Assembly (NCBI GenBank): GCA_900767465.1
Contig: CAAGAW010000020.1
Span: forward strand, 62,001 to 126,000
Origin: Clostridia bacterium
GTDB lineage: Bacteria > Bacillota > Clostridia > Christensenellales > Pumilibacteraceae
DNA length: 64,000 nt
Direction of reading: 5' to 3'
Shown in pieces: positions 51,771-60,407 of this stretch (within the stretch, counting starts at the first letter, position 1; the number at the start of each line of letters is the position of its first letter). A model generated the notes under the pieces. It worked only from the letters and a program-made list of their open reading frames with translations, made no database searches and had not been told where the DNA came from. The translations under genes and the position numbers were made by a program.

Positions 51771-51826
51771 CGGCGAGCCGCCTCGTACGGCTCACAGACC
51801 GAAACATAATATTAAAGGAGAAGTTT

Positions 51827-52645
51827 ATGTCGTACTTATTAAGATTCCCCGACTTCAAAGCAAAAGCCGTTACGTTCAGTTACGACGACGGCTCGACCAA
51901 CGACCGCCGACTCGTAAAAATCTTTAACGATCACGGCTTGAAGGCGACTTTCAACCTCAATTCCGGCAGAATCCGCACGGGAGACGAGTGGAGCGTTTGC
52001 GAGGACGAACTTCTCGATCTTTATCGCGGGCACGAGATTGCCGTACACGGAGTCGAACACCTCGTAGGAACGCACGTTCCGCCCGAAATTTATCTTAACG
52101 ATATTCTCGAAGACCGCAAGTATTTCGAGTCGCTTACCGGCAAAGTCGTAAACGGTATGGCGTATCCGTGCGGTTGTTATAACGACGACGTCGTGAACAT
52201 GGCGCGCTGCTGCGGCATCAAGTACGCGCGCACGACCGTTTCTACCGGCAACTTCGCCGTAAGTCACGACCGCCTCAGACTGCCCGCCACCTGCCACCAC
52301 GACGATCCGCGGCTCTTTGAACTCGCCGACAAATTCCTGCCGTACGTAGCCCGCGATCAGGTTTGGGACGGCTCGCCGTATCTGTTCTACGTATGGGGTC
52401 ACAGCCACGAATTCGCGAACAAAAACAACTGGGATCGGATCGAAAAATTCGCCGACGTCATTTGCGGAAAACCGGACGTGTGGTACGCAACCAACGGCGA
52501 AATCTTCGATTACGTCGAAGCGTTTGAACGGCTCGAATGGTCTGTCGACCGCTCGACGATATTCAACCCGTCGGCAACAGACGTATTTCTGCACCTCGAC
52601 GGCCGCGACGTTCTCGTCCCCGCCGGCAAAACGTGGAAAAAATAG
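51827..52645 (+). CDS. Polysaccharide deacetylase (NodB-like)
   Basis: 272 residues. The NodB fold begins AVTFSYDDGSTNDR with the metal/catalytic Asp pair, then AVHGVEHLVG (histidine motif) and MAYPCGCYND in place of the usual R-x-PYG. There is no signal peptide, so the substrate is probably soluble and intracellular, such as an acetylated oligosaccharide. AAAGGAG gives a strong start. It lies 56 bases after rsmG, with a terminator of its own after the stop. Confidence 0.88.
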   Translation: MSYLLRFPDFKAKAVTFSYDDGSTNDRRLVKIFNDHGLKATFNLNSGRIRTGDEWSVCEDELLDLYRGHEIAVHGVEHLVGTHVPPEIYLNDILEDRKYFESLTGKVVNGMAYPCGCYNDDVVNMARCCGIKYARTTVSTGNFAVSHDRLRLPATCHHDDPRLFELADKFLPYVARDQVWDGSPYLFYVWGHSHEFANKNNWDRIEKFADVICGKPDVWYATNGEIFDYVEAFERLEWSVDRSTIFNPSATDVFLHLDGRDVLVPAGKTWKK

Positions 52646-52660
52646 AATAAACACTAATCG

Positions 52661-52696
52661 AAAAACGCGGCGTTCGTGGTTGAACGTCGCGTTTTT
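52661..52696 (+). terminator. Terminator after the deacetylase gene
   Basis: AAAACGCG-G-CGTTC and GAACG-T-CGCGTTTTT arms with a six-base loop. Confidence 0.75.
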
Positions 52697-52723
52697 GCGT
52701 ATACGTATGTGAGTTTTTGAGAC

Positions 52724-54106
52724 TTACGCCTTTACTTTGGGCATAAGCGCGACCGAAGCGGCGATCTCGTCGTCGGTGGGGATATAGTCGCCCATCGCGC
52801 CGTCGTTGTACTTCTGGTAAGCAACCATATCGAAGTATCCGGTACCGGTAAGACCGAATACGATATTCTTCGCTTCGCCCGTTTCTTTGCATTTAACCGC
52901 CTCGTCGATAGCGACCTTGATAGCGTGGCTGGACTCGGGCGCGGGAAGGATACCCTCGACGCGCGCGAACAGTTCGGCAGCCTCGAAAACGTCGGTCTGG
53001 ACTACGCTCGTTGCGCGGAGGTAACCGTCGTGGTAAAGCTGGCTGACGACGGGACTCATACCGTGATAACGCAAGCCGCCGGCGTGGTTAGCGGAGGGAA
53101 TGAACGAACTTCCGAGCGTGTACATCTTTGCGAGCGGGCAAACTCTGCCGGTGTCGCAGAAGTCGTAACCGAACGTGCCGCGGGTAAGAGACGGACAGGA
53201 AGCGGGTTCGACGGCGATAATATCGTATTTCGCTTCGCCGCGGAGCATTTCGCCCACGAACGGCGAAATAAGTCCGCCGAGGTTGGATCCGCCGCCCGCG
53301 CAACCGATAATAACGTCCGCTTTTACGCCGTACTTGTCGAGCGCGGTTTTGGTTTCGAGTCCGATAACCGACTGATGCAACAGCACCTGATTAAGCACGC
53401 TGCCGAGTACGTAGCGATACCCTTCGTGAGTAACGGCAGCCTCTACCGCTTCGCTTATCGCGCAGCCGAGGCTTCCGGTAGTACCCGGGAATTCGGCGTT
53501 GATCTTTCTGCCGACTTCGGTTTCCATCGAGGGCGACGGAGTTACCTGCGCGCCGTAAGTGCGCATAACCTCTCTGCGGAACGGCTTTTGCTCGTACGAA
53601 CATTTTACCATAAATACGCGACAATCGAGTCCGAGGTACGCGCAAGCCATCGACAAAGCCGTACCCCACTGACCCGCACCCGTTTCGGTCGTGACGCCTT
53701 TAAGACCTTGTTTTTTCGCGTAGTACGCCTGAGCGATCGCGCTGTTGAGTTTGTGACTTCCAGAAGTGTTGTTGCCCTCGAACTTATAATAGATATGCGC
53801 GGGCGTGCCGAGTTTCTTTTCGAGGCAGTATGCCCTGACGAGCGGCGACGGACGATACATTTTATAAAAATCGCGGATCTCGTCGGGAATCGCAAAAAAC
53901 GGCGTGGTGTCGTCCATTTCCTGCTTTACGAGATCGCCGCAGAAAACTGCGTCGAGTTCGGCTTCGGTAGCCGGCTTGCCGGTGCCGGGATTAAGAAGGG
54001 GCGCGGGTTTGTTTTTCATATCCGCGCGGACGTTGTACCACTCCTTCGGCATTTCGTTTTCGTCAAGATAAATTTTGTACGGAATTTCTTTGTTTTCGGT
54101 TTTCAT
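52724..54106 (-). CDS. trpB: Tryptophan synthase beta-like protein (TrpB2 type)
   Basis: 460 residues, the length of TrpB2 (classical TrpB is near 400). The PLP lysine is in NTSGSHKLNSA, and the phosphate-binding glycines in GCAGGGSNLGG. ETGAGQWGTALSMAC carries the catalytic Glu region of TrpB enzymes. TrpB2 can join indole and serine without TrpA. No other trp genes are present, so it may salvage indole. It is controlled by a tryptophan T-box upstream. GGAG eight bases before the ATG marks the start. Confidence 0.93.
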   Translation of the reverse strand: MKTENKEIPYKIYLDENEMPKEWYNVRADMKNKPAPLLNPGTGKPATEAELDAVFCGDLVKQEMDDTTPFFAIPDEIRDFYKMYRPSPLVRAYCLEKKLGTPAHIYYKFEGNNTSGSHKLNSAIAQAYYAKKQGLKGVTTETGAGQWGTALSMACAYLGLDCRVFMVKCSYEQKPFRREVMRTYGAQVTPSPSMETEVGRKINAEFPGTTGSLGCAISEAVEAAVTHEGYRYVLGSVLNQVLLHQSVIGLETKTALDKYGVKADVIIGCAGGGSNLGGLISPFVGEMLRGEAKYDIIAVEPASCPSLTRGTFGYDFCDTGRVCPLAKMYTLGSSFIPSANHAGGLRYHGMSPVVSQLYHDGYLRATSVVQTDVFEAAELFARVEGILPAPESSHAIKVAIDEAVKCKETGEAKNIVFGLTGTGYFDMVAYQKYNDGAMGDYIPTDDEIAASVALMPKVKA

Positions 54107-54162
54107 AATCGTTATCTCCTTTTATAGGTTAAGTAATTTTGTCTGTTATTGTCTTGCTTCTC

Positions 54163-54213
54163 TCACGCGCGCCGCCATCGCCTCGTCGCGTCGATATTTA
54201 TCCGGTTTTTCAT
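54163..54213 (-). CDS. Short upstream ORF between T-box and trpB
   Basis: A 16-codon frame, MKNRINIDATRRWRRA, with its own ribosome site (AAGGAG, nine bases before the ATG) directly after the T-box terminator. The initiation region closely resembles that of trpB (AAGGAGATAA...ATGAAAA in both). It holds one Trp codon amid Arg codons. It could be a leader peptide or the remnant of a duplicated start region. Confidence 0.5.
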   Translation of the reverse strand: MKNRINIDATRRWRRA

Positions 54214-54232
54214 TGTTATTATCTCCTTACTC

Positions 54233-54513
54233 AAAAAAAAACGCCCGTGAACGAACAACTCTCGTTCACGGGACGAATAAATCGCGGTACCACCCGAATT
54301 GACGCTTTCGCGCCCTCTTTTTTCCGACGCACAGTTATGCGCGTTGCCCTTTCTACGGTTGCAAATCCGTCGACTGCTACTCGGCTTGCGCCTTTCGGTC
54401 GCCCTCATAAGTCCATTCGTCGTGCGCCGCCCGTTCCGCTTCCACCGTCCGGAACTCTCTATGCCGCATTTCGCGCGATTACTCTTCTTAATCACAGGTT
54501 TTTATTAACTTAT
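54233..54513 (-). promoter_or_regulatory. Tryptophan T-box riboswitch
   Basis: The T-box sequence TTCGGGTGGTACCGCGA lies at about 54281-54297 (minus strand). Stem I has the AGAGAG and GGTGGAAG motifs. The specifier loop reads GAA-TGG-A, so TGG (54413-54415) marks tryptophan. A strong terminator, CCCGTGAACGAGAG...CTCGTTCACGGG-type stem with nine T, ends at 54233. Uncharged tRNA-Trp would favour the antiterminator and trpB expression. Confidence 0.93.
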
Positions 54514-54519
54514 GCACCT

Positions 54520-54548
54520 ATAATAACACTTCGTTCGCCGTTTGTCAA
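54520..54548 (-). promoter_or_regulatory. Promoter of the T-box/trpB unit
   Basis: Minus strand TTGACA (54543-54548), 17-base spacer, TATTAT (54520-54525). Confidence 0.8.
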
Positions 54549-54585
54549 CGGTTTTTGCGAAAGTTTTCGTAAATTCCGTAACGAC

Positions 54586-57444
54586 TCAGGCTACGGCGCC
54601 CGTTTCGACGTATTTGCGAAGCGCTGCCATTTCCGCGCCGTTATAATATCGGTGCATCAGTGCGCCTACCTCTTTTTCGAGTTTGACGAAATCGATATAC
54701 TCTTCGCCCTCGTCTTTGAGCGCGTCGATAAGAATTTTGAGGTTGTCGTAGCCCTCGGTATCGTTGATAACGAGGCGCGTTACGTAATAAGTCACCTCCG
54801 CTTCGGTAAGCGTGTCGGCTTTATTTATCATAAACGTCGCGTAAATCTTTTTCGCGCCGAAAGTCTGGTCGGAGCCGTTCGCTTCGAGCCGCGCGTGAAT
54901 GTCGTACTCGAACGTGATATACGCATAGCCGTCGTCGCCGTCGTGGTCGTTATAGTAGCCGACGATCGTGGCAAGACCCTGCGAGGCGAGTCCGGAAGTT
55001 CCGCCGATTGCGTCCCACTTCTCGTCGAAACGTTTTGCCTTAACCGTCATGTTATCGCGATTGCGAACGTCGGTAATCGTGGACGGAACGAAGTTCGAAT
55101 AAACGTACGGCTCGGTTTCCTTGCCGTAAATTCCCGTATAAACGCCGCTGCCGTCGCCGTCCGACACGAACGACTCGGTTCCTTCCGCGGTAACCGCGAG
55201 CGGCGCGTAAAGATCGGAAACAACGCCTTTGAGTTCGGCGGCGGTAAGTTGGTTCGTCTTTCCGTCGAACGTTTCTTTGGCAAGAACTTCGAAAAGCGAC
55301 GCCATCGAAGCCTGTTCCGCGCCGAGCGACAACGAGCCTTCGCCGAGCATGTTTTCCGCCTCTTTAAGCGCGGCGCAAACGTCTTTTTGAACCGCTTCGA
55401 GGCTTCCGGCGGACAGATAATCTTTTAGAATCATCGAAATTCTGTTTGCGCGGTTGGGGCTGTGATCGGGATCGACGGACGAATAATAAAGTCGAATTCT
55501 GTCTTTCATTTCCTGCGTAATGTCCGCTTCCGCGATTGCGCCCACGGGCATAACTACGACTATACCTATCCGGTCGCCGTCGATAAGGTCGGCAAGTTCT
55601 TTGGCGTTTTCGGTGATAACGTCCTTTTTCGCGCTGAACCCGAGTTCGAGCGTTCCCGCCTCGGGAAGTCGTACGAATTCGAGGCGAAGGTCGTACTTGG
55701 TAAGATCTCCGGTAAGCGATCCGGTAACTTTGCTTTCGATAAGCGCGCCAAGCATTTTTTCGTTAAGAGAGAGGCGAAGGTCGGCAAGATCCGCGTCGAG
55801 GAACCGAACGGTATTGCCGCCGACTTCGATCGTTCCGCCGAGTTTTGAGGTGTCCACAAGCGACTGAATTTCCACGCCGTCAACGTTTGTGCCTGCGACG
55901 CCTTTCATACCCGTCAGAGCAAGGAAATCGTCGAAACCGAGCGTTACCTGCGTTAAAACCGCTTTATCCTCCTCGAGAGGATTGATGTAAACTTTGCCGT
56001 CCGAACCTTTCCAGAAGGTTTTTGCGACGAGGTACTTTTCGCAGAACTCGTCCATGAACGCGTTGCGGCTTGCGGTGGCGTCGCCCTCTTCGTCCGCAAA
56101 AACGCCGCTTACGTTGTTCGCCCGCATATCGTCGATGTTTCCGTCCAGAAGACCGGTATAAAGCGCGGCGACGTCCTCGGCGGTGTAGCCTTTGTCCTTA
56201 AACGCCTGTTCCGCGATTATTTTGAACACTTCGAGTTTGTATCCCGTGGAAAAAGTCGCTTTTACGTCCAGCGTTTCGTCCGCTTTTTTTATCGGTCCGG
56301 AAATATATTCCTTGACTATATTATTAAGATATTCTTTCGGATCCGTCGTTTCGCCGCTCGTCATCTTGACGATTCCGCCGATAACTTTGTAAGTGCTTTG
56401 GCGTTGATCGGCATTCATGGCGTTAAGCACGACGTCCGTCGAGAAGTCGTAGGTGCGCCCGTCGGTCGCGTCGTCGATAATCACGTCGACGTAACAGGTG
56501 AGATACATTTTTTCGGGCAGAAACGTTTGCGCGACGGAAATCAGAATTCCCGGCAATCCGGCCTGATTCATTGCCGAAACCGCGTTTGCCCTGATCGGAA
56601 CCGAAACGGTAATCGTAACGCGCGGATCGGTTGCGCCGTCGGGAACTTTTACGAAAACCTGCTCGACGATTGCTCCTTTAAGAATCGCGCCCGCGCCTTC
56701 CGCGCCCTCAAAAGATGACGCGATTACGTCGCTTACGGCGTCGTAGGCAATTGCCGAAATCGCTTGCGGCGTGATGGTTACCGAGAATGTCGCGCCGAAG
56801 TATTCGTCGGTGAATTTACCGTCTATTCCGGCGAGTTTTGTTTCGTCGACGTTTTCGCGTTTCAGTTTACCGAGAAGCATATCGCCTATCGACTGCGTAT
56901 TGCCGCTCGTGCTTTCGCCCGTTCCGTCTCCGGCTGCTCCGGTTTCGCCCGTTCCGTCCGCGCCGTCGATCTCGATTCCTTCGCGGATAATCGCCGAGGT
57001 TGCGGCTTCGGTTTCGCTCCCGCCCGTTGATTCCGTTGCCGAGGACACAATAGCCGAAACGTCCTCGGACGTGAACGTGCCGTCTTTGAGCATAAGCGCG
57101 CCCGAAAGCCCGTTGCACATATCGGTTACGGCTTGCTTGTTCGCGTCGGGCGTTTGCTCGATAATATCCGCGCCGTCCGTTTTGAGTCCGCGCAGAATCG
57201 CGATCGCGTCGCCGATGCCGAATCCGTAGTTCTGTTTGAGATATCCGTTGCCGATCAGAAGACCGCCGCCCGCGAGAACGACTACTATAATAATCAACGA
57301 AACTACGCATGTGAGTATGCCTTTAAGACAGCCTCCGCCTTCTTTCTTCTTCGGCTTTGCGTCCTTCCGTCCGTTTTCCGGGTTACGGTCTTTTGTCTTT
57401 CCGCCGCGAATCTCGTCGCTTATGTTATCCGAATTCTTTTTCAT
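54586..57444 (-). CDS. Large membrane-anchored protein of unknown function
   Basis: 952 residues, not recognised. The first 37 residues are Lys/Glu-rich and cytosolic, followed by one membrane helix (about 43-66, ILTCVVSLIIIVVVLAGGG). The remaining 880 residues should be outside. Residues 155-185 are a Gly/Thr/Glu low-complexity linker. The rest alternates helical and beta segments with no motif I know; several segments look like distant internal repeats (sequences of the type K-YL--G---). The composition is acidic. AAGGA precedes the ATG, and a promoter lies 130 bases upstream. Confidence 0.8.
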   Translation of the reverse strand: MKKNSDNISDEIRGGKTKDRNPENGRKDAKPKKKEGGGCLKGILTCVVSLIIIVVVLAGGGLLIGNGYLKQNYGFGIGDAIAILRGLKTDGADIIEQTPDANKQAVTDMCNGLSGALMLKDGTFTSEDVSAIVSSATESTGGSETEAATSAIIREGIEIDGADGTGETGAAGDGTGESTSGNTQSIGDMLLGKLKRENVDETKLAGIDGKFTDEYFGATFSVTITPQAISAIAYDAVSDVIASSFEGAEGAGAILKGAIVEQVFVKVPDGATDPRVTITVSVPIRANAVSAMNQAGLPGILISVAQTFLPEKMYLTCYVDVIIDDATDGRTYDFSTDVVLNAMNADQRQSTYKVIGGIVKMTSGETTDPKEYLNNIVKEYISGPIKKADETLDVKATFSTGYKLEVFKIIAEQAFKDKGYTAEDVAALYTGLLDGNIDDMRANNVSGVFADEEGDATASRNAFMDEFCEKYLVAKTFWKGSDGKVYINPLEEDKAVLTQVTLGFDDFLALTGMKGVAGTNVDGVEIQSLVDTSKLGGTIEVGGNTVRFLDADLADLRLSLNEKMLGALIESKVTGSLTGDLTKYDLRLEFVRLPEAGTLELGFSAKKDVITENAKELADLIDGDRIGIVVVMPVGAIAEADITQEMKDRIRLYYSSVDPDHSPNRANRISMILKDYLSAGSLEAVQKDVCAALKEAENMLGEGSLSLGAEQASMASLFEVLAKETFDGKTNQLTAAELKGVVSDLYAPLAVTAEGTESFVSDGDGSGVYTGIYGKETEPYVYSNFVPSTITDVRNRDNMTVKAKRFDEKWDAIGGTSGLASQGLATIVGYYNDHDGDDGYAYITFEYDIHARLEANGSDQTFGAKKIYATFMINKADTLTEAEVTYYVTRLVINDTEGYDNLKILIDALKDEGEEYIDFVKLEKEVGALMHRYYNGAEMAALRKYVETGAVA

Positions 57445-57573
57445 GGTCTGAATTTCCTTGATTTCGTTCGCTCTCCCGCGAATCCTCTTTTTTTATTATA
57501 TTCGGTTTTTTCGTTTGCTTCTACGCCTGCGAGGTTTACGGTAACGTAAAAAGCCGATCACCCTCGTAAAACT

Positions 57574-57603
57574 ATTTTAACAGTCCGTCGAACGTTTAGT
57601 CAA
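57574..57603 (-). promoter_or_regulatory. Promoter of the large surface-protein gene
   Basis: Minus strand TTGACT (57598-57603), 18-base spacer, TAAAAT (57574-57579), leaving a leader of about 130 bases. Confidence 0.6.
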
Positions 57604-57659
57604 GGCTTATCGGCTCGAAAAATGCAAATTTAATTAAACTTTAATACTGAAAACGCGAT

Positions 57660-58340
57660 TTATCCGATAATATCTTTAACGACCTCGTTTGCCGTTAAAA
57701 GCCCGGCTACGGCGGGACAGAACACCATACTTGCGGGCGGACGGCGACGAACGACCGGAATTTCGGGCGAAAAAACGACTTTTACGTTGCCGGCGGACGG
57801 GTCGTCACGAAGTTCGCGGCGCATAACCTTGCAAAGCGGGCAGTTAACGGTATCTTTAAGCCGCGCGACGCGCATTTTTTCGGGCTGAAGTTTATTACCT
57901 GTTCCCATGCACGAAATGATCTTCACGCCGAGGGCGAGGCAGTTGCGGATAAGCGCGAGTTTGGTAGTGACGGTATCTATCGCGTCGATAACGTAATCGT
58001 ACGAAATAAGGTCGGCGTTTTTTACGTCCTCCGCCGTCCAGAACCCGACTATCGGAGTGACGACTGCCTCGGGGTTTATCGAGATTGCGCGCCGTGCCGC
58101 GACTTCGGCTTTCGGCAGATAAAGCGACGACTCGGTCGCGACGATCTGACGGTTGAAGTTGCTCGGAGCGACGGTATCGCCGTCCACTATCGTAAGGTTG
58201 CCTATTCCGCTCCTGATAAGCGATTCGGCAACGTATCCGCCCACTCCTCCCGCGCCGAGCAGCAAAACTTTCGCTTCGTTTAATTTTTTCAGTCCGTCCT
58301 CGCCTATAAGCGCGGCGGTGCGCGAAAATCTTTCTTCCAT
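57660..58340 (-). CDS. tcdA: tRNA threonylcarbamoyladenosine dehydratase
   Basis: 226 residues of the ThiF/MoeB E1-like family. The nucleotide-binding LLGAGGVGGYVAESLIRSG, VDGDTVAPSNFNRQ and DAIDTVTTKLALI segments, with catalytic Cys in IISCMGTGNKLQPEKM, fit TcdA/CsdL. It makes cyclic t6A at position 37 of ANN-reading tRNAs using ATP. It starts one base after the permease gene stops and is the last gene of a five-gene operon. Confidence 0.93.
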   Translation of the reverse strand: MEERFSRTAALIGEDGLKKLNEAKVLLLGAGGVGGYVAESLIRSGIGNLTIVDGDTVAPSNFNRQIVATESSLYLPKAEVAARRAISINPEAVVTPIVGFWTAEDVKNADLISYDYVIDAIDTVTTKLALIRNCLALGVKIISCMGTGNKLQPEKMRVARLKDTVNCPLCKVMRRELRDDPSAGNVKVVFSPEIPVVRRRPPASMVFCPAVAGLLTANEVVKDIIG

Positions 58341-58341
58341 A

Positions 58342-59265
58342 CTACGCTCCCGTAACGAGGTTGATTACGACGCCGGCGACTATGCTCACGCAACAGCAAA
58401 TCGCGGTGATCGCAACGTTCCATTTTACGTCTTTGTTTTCCTTATAAAGCACCATATACCCCAGCCCCGCGCCCGCGCTGAGTCCCGCCACCGCTCCGCC
58501 GAGGCTGAGCGCGCCCATTCCGTAAAGCCGCGCGATCGCAACCGACCCCGCGCACGAGGGTATAAGCCCCACGATCGTAGCGAAAAGCGGTTGCAAAAGT
58601 TTTGAGCGATCCATAAACGCCGCAAGCGACTCTTCGCCGACGAAATATATTATAACTCCTACGATAAGGTTGATCGCGAGCATAAATCCGAGTACGGTAA
58701 GCGTATGCACGAGCGCGTGCAGCATCGCGTGTCCTATACTCTCGCCGCCTATGTCGTGATCGTGACAGCCACGCGGGGGTCTTTCGTCGTTTTCGCCGCG
58801 CTCGCAGTCGCATTTTTTTGCATACGTATCGTCGTTTTCGCGACATTCGACGGGTTTTGACGTTTCCTTTGCGTTTGCCTGAGGCAACAAAAAATGCACC
58901 GCGTAACCCGTGACGAGAGCCAAAGCGTACTTTATTATAAGTAGCGGCAACAGTTTGGGTGCGGACGAAATATCACCGAGAAGCACCGGTATCGCTTCGT
59001 CGCTGGTTGACATAAATACGGCTACAAGCGCGCCCGCGGAAATGCGGCGGCGCGAATACGAATCGGCTGCAAGCACCGAAAAACCGCATTGCGGAACGAG
59101 TCCGACGGTTGCGCCTATAAGCGGCGTAAGGGCGGACGGAAAACGCTTGCGTTCGGTCTTTCCGGCAAGCGCGCGTTCGACAAGTTCCATAAGCACGTAC
59201 ACCGCGAGTATCAGCGGTGCGGCTTTGAGCGTGTCGATTAATCCGTCAAGTAAAACTTCTTTCAT
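58342..59265 (-). CDS. ArsP_2-type permease (putative manganese/arsenic transporter)
   Basis: 307 residues with about eight membrane helices. Two inverted halves carry GLVPQCGFSVLAADSYSRRR and GLIPSCAGSVAIARLYGM, the paired motif of the family annotated as putative manganese transporter or arsenic efflux protein. A cytosolic loop near residues 135-170 is rich in Cys, Asp and His (CDCERGEND, GCHDHD), suitable for metal binding. The transported ion cannot be settled by sequence. It is cotranscribed with queT and tcdA. Confidence 0.83.
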   Translation of the reverse strand: MKEVLLDGLIDTLKAAPLILAVYVLMELVERALAGKTERKRFPSALTPLIGATVGLVPQCGFSVLAADSYSRRRISAGALVAVFMSTSDEAIPVLLGDISSAPKLLPLLIIKYALALVTGYAVHFLLPQANAKETSKPVECRENDDTYAKKCDCERGENDERPPRGCHDHDIGGESIGHAMLHALVHTLTVLGFMLAINLIVGVIIYFVGEESLAAFMDRSKLLQPLFATIVGLIPSCAGSVAIARLYGMGALSLGGAVAGLSAGAGLGYMVLYKENKDVKWNVAITAICCCVSIVAGVVINLVTGA

Positions 59266-59307
59266 AGTCCGATTTTTCCGCCTCCCCCGTCGCGACGGAC
59301 GGGACGG

Positions 59308-59871
59308 CTATTCTTCTTTATCCGATTCTTTTTTGTTTTCCGATTCGGTTTGGGCAACGACTTCGGTTATCGCCGATACGTTTTTGGATTTGAAATCGCC
59401 GAAAAGCGCGTATCTGCGGTTGAGTTTGTCAAGTCCGAAATAAAGCGGTATACCGAGCGCGCAAACGCTGACGAGCTGTCCGAAACCCACGGTGAGAACA
59501 CACGCGAAATACGTCGTGTCGAGTCCTCCCGCGCCGAGAATTATGATAAGCGGAACGGCAAACGCGTTGACGACGACGGGCGGAATTATTCCGAAATACC
59601 ATTTGCGGCTAACTCGCGTAAGCGTCGCGGCAACAAGCGTTGCGAGCGCGCCGAGGAACATATCCCACAGTCCGCTCGGAATATTCGCGAGGAAGCAACC
59701 TATCGTAAGTCCGACGATCGCCTCGGGACAGAACAACGGCAGAATCGTAAGAGCCTCGCTGATACGGAACTGTACCGCTCCGTAAGCGACGGGCGCGACG
59801 GCAAGCGTAAGCGCGGCGTACAGCGCGGCGATAACCGCCGTCCGTACGAGTTTTAAGGTTGCGTTTCTCAT
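59308..59871 (-). CDS. queT: QueT family ECF S-component (queuosine precursor)
   Basis: 187 residues with about five membrane helices. YGAVQFRISEALTILPLF is the QueT signature, followed by GLTIGCFLANIPSGLWDM. QueT imports a queuosine precursor (preQ0/preQ1) with a shared ECF module. The ATG at 59871 overlaps the cyclophilin stop by four bases, so there is no room for a preQ1 riboswitch here. The C-terminal 30 residues form a charged tail. Confidence 0.92.
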   Translation of the reverse strand: MRNATLKLVRTAVIAALYAALTLAVAPVAYGAVQFRISEALTILPLFCPEAIVGLTIGCFLANIPSGLWDMFLGALATLVAATLTRVSRKWYFGIIPPVVVNAFAVPLIIILGAGGLDTTYFACVLTVGFGQLVSVCALGIPLYFGLDKLNRRYALFGDFKSKNVSAITEVVAQTESENKKESDKEE

Positions 59872-60377
59872 TCTATCACGCTCGCTTTGGTTATAACCAC
59901 GGGGCTGAGCGGCACGTCGTCATAGCCGTCGATTCTGCCCGTGCGCACTTTGGAAATTCCGATAGCGACGGCGAGACTTTCCGGGTCGGAAGTCTGGCCG
60001 AACGCGGCGTACTGTCCGTCGAGGTACGGCACGTCCTCCACACAGATAAAGAATTGCGACGACGCCGAATCGGGTACCATGGTACGCGCCATCGAAATAA
60101 CGCCGGCGGTATGTTTAAGATCGTTCTTCACGCCGTTGGAGGCAAACTCGCCGCGGATCGTGCGGGGCGCGTTTTTATGCGAAAGCCCGTTTCCGTCCTG
60201 AATAAATCCTCCGCCCTGAATCATAAAACCCTCGATTACGCGATGAAAGCAAAGTCCGTCGTAGAACCCGCTTTTAACGAGGTCGAGGAAGTTGTCGACC
60301 GATTCGGGTGCGTACTCGCGGAAGAGTTCGAGATTGATTGCTTTGCCGTTATTAAGTTCTAATTTTACCTTGTCCAT
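59868..60377 (-). CDS. Peptidylprolyl isomerase, cyclophilin type
   Basis: 169 residues, one cyclophilin domain: DGLCFHRVIEGFMIQGGG, ISMARTMVPDSASSQFFI (active-site Arg and Gln region) and LDGQYAAFGQ. No signal peptide, so cytosolic. It catalyses proline cis-trans isomerisation in folding. It is the second gene of the DMT-ppi-queT-permease-tcdA operon, 30 bases after the transporter gene. GGAGAA precedes the ATG. Confidence 0.95.
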   Translation of the reverse strand: MDKVKLELNNGKAINLELFREYAPESVDNFLDLVKSGFYDGLCFHRVIEGFMIQGGGFIQDGNGLSHKNAPRTIRGEFASNGVKNDLKHTAGVISMARTMVPDSASSQFFICVEDVPYLDGQYAAFGQTSDPESLAVAIGISKVRTGRIDGYDDVPLSPVVITKASVIE

Positions 60378-60407
60378 ACCGTTCTCCTTTTCTGTGCGTA
60401 TGATATG

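Noticed and set aside
59868..59880. preQ1 riboswitch before queT
   Set aside because: queT overlaps the preceding gene by four bases, leaving no leader.
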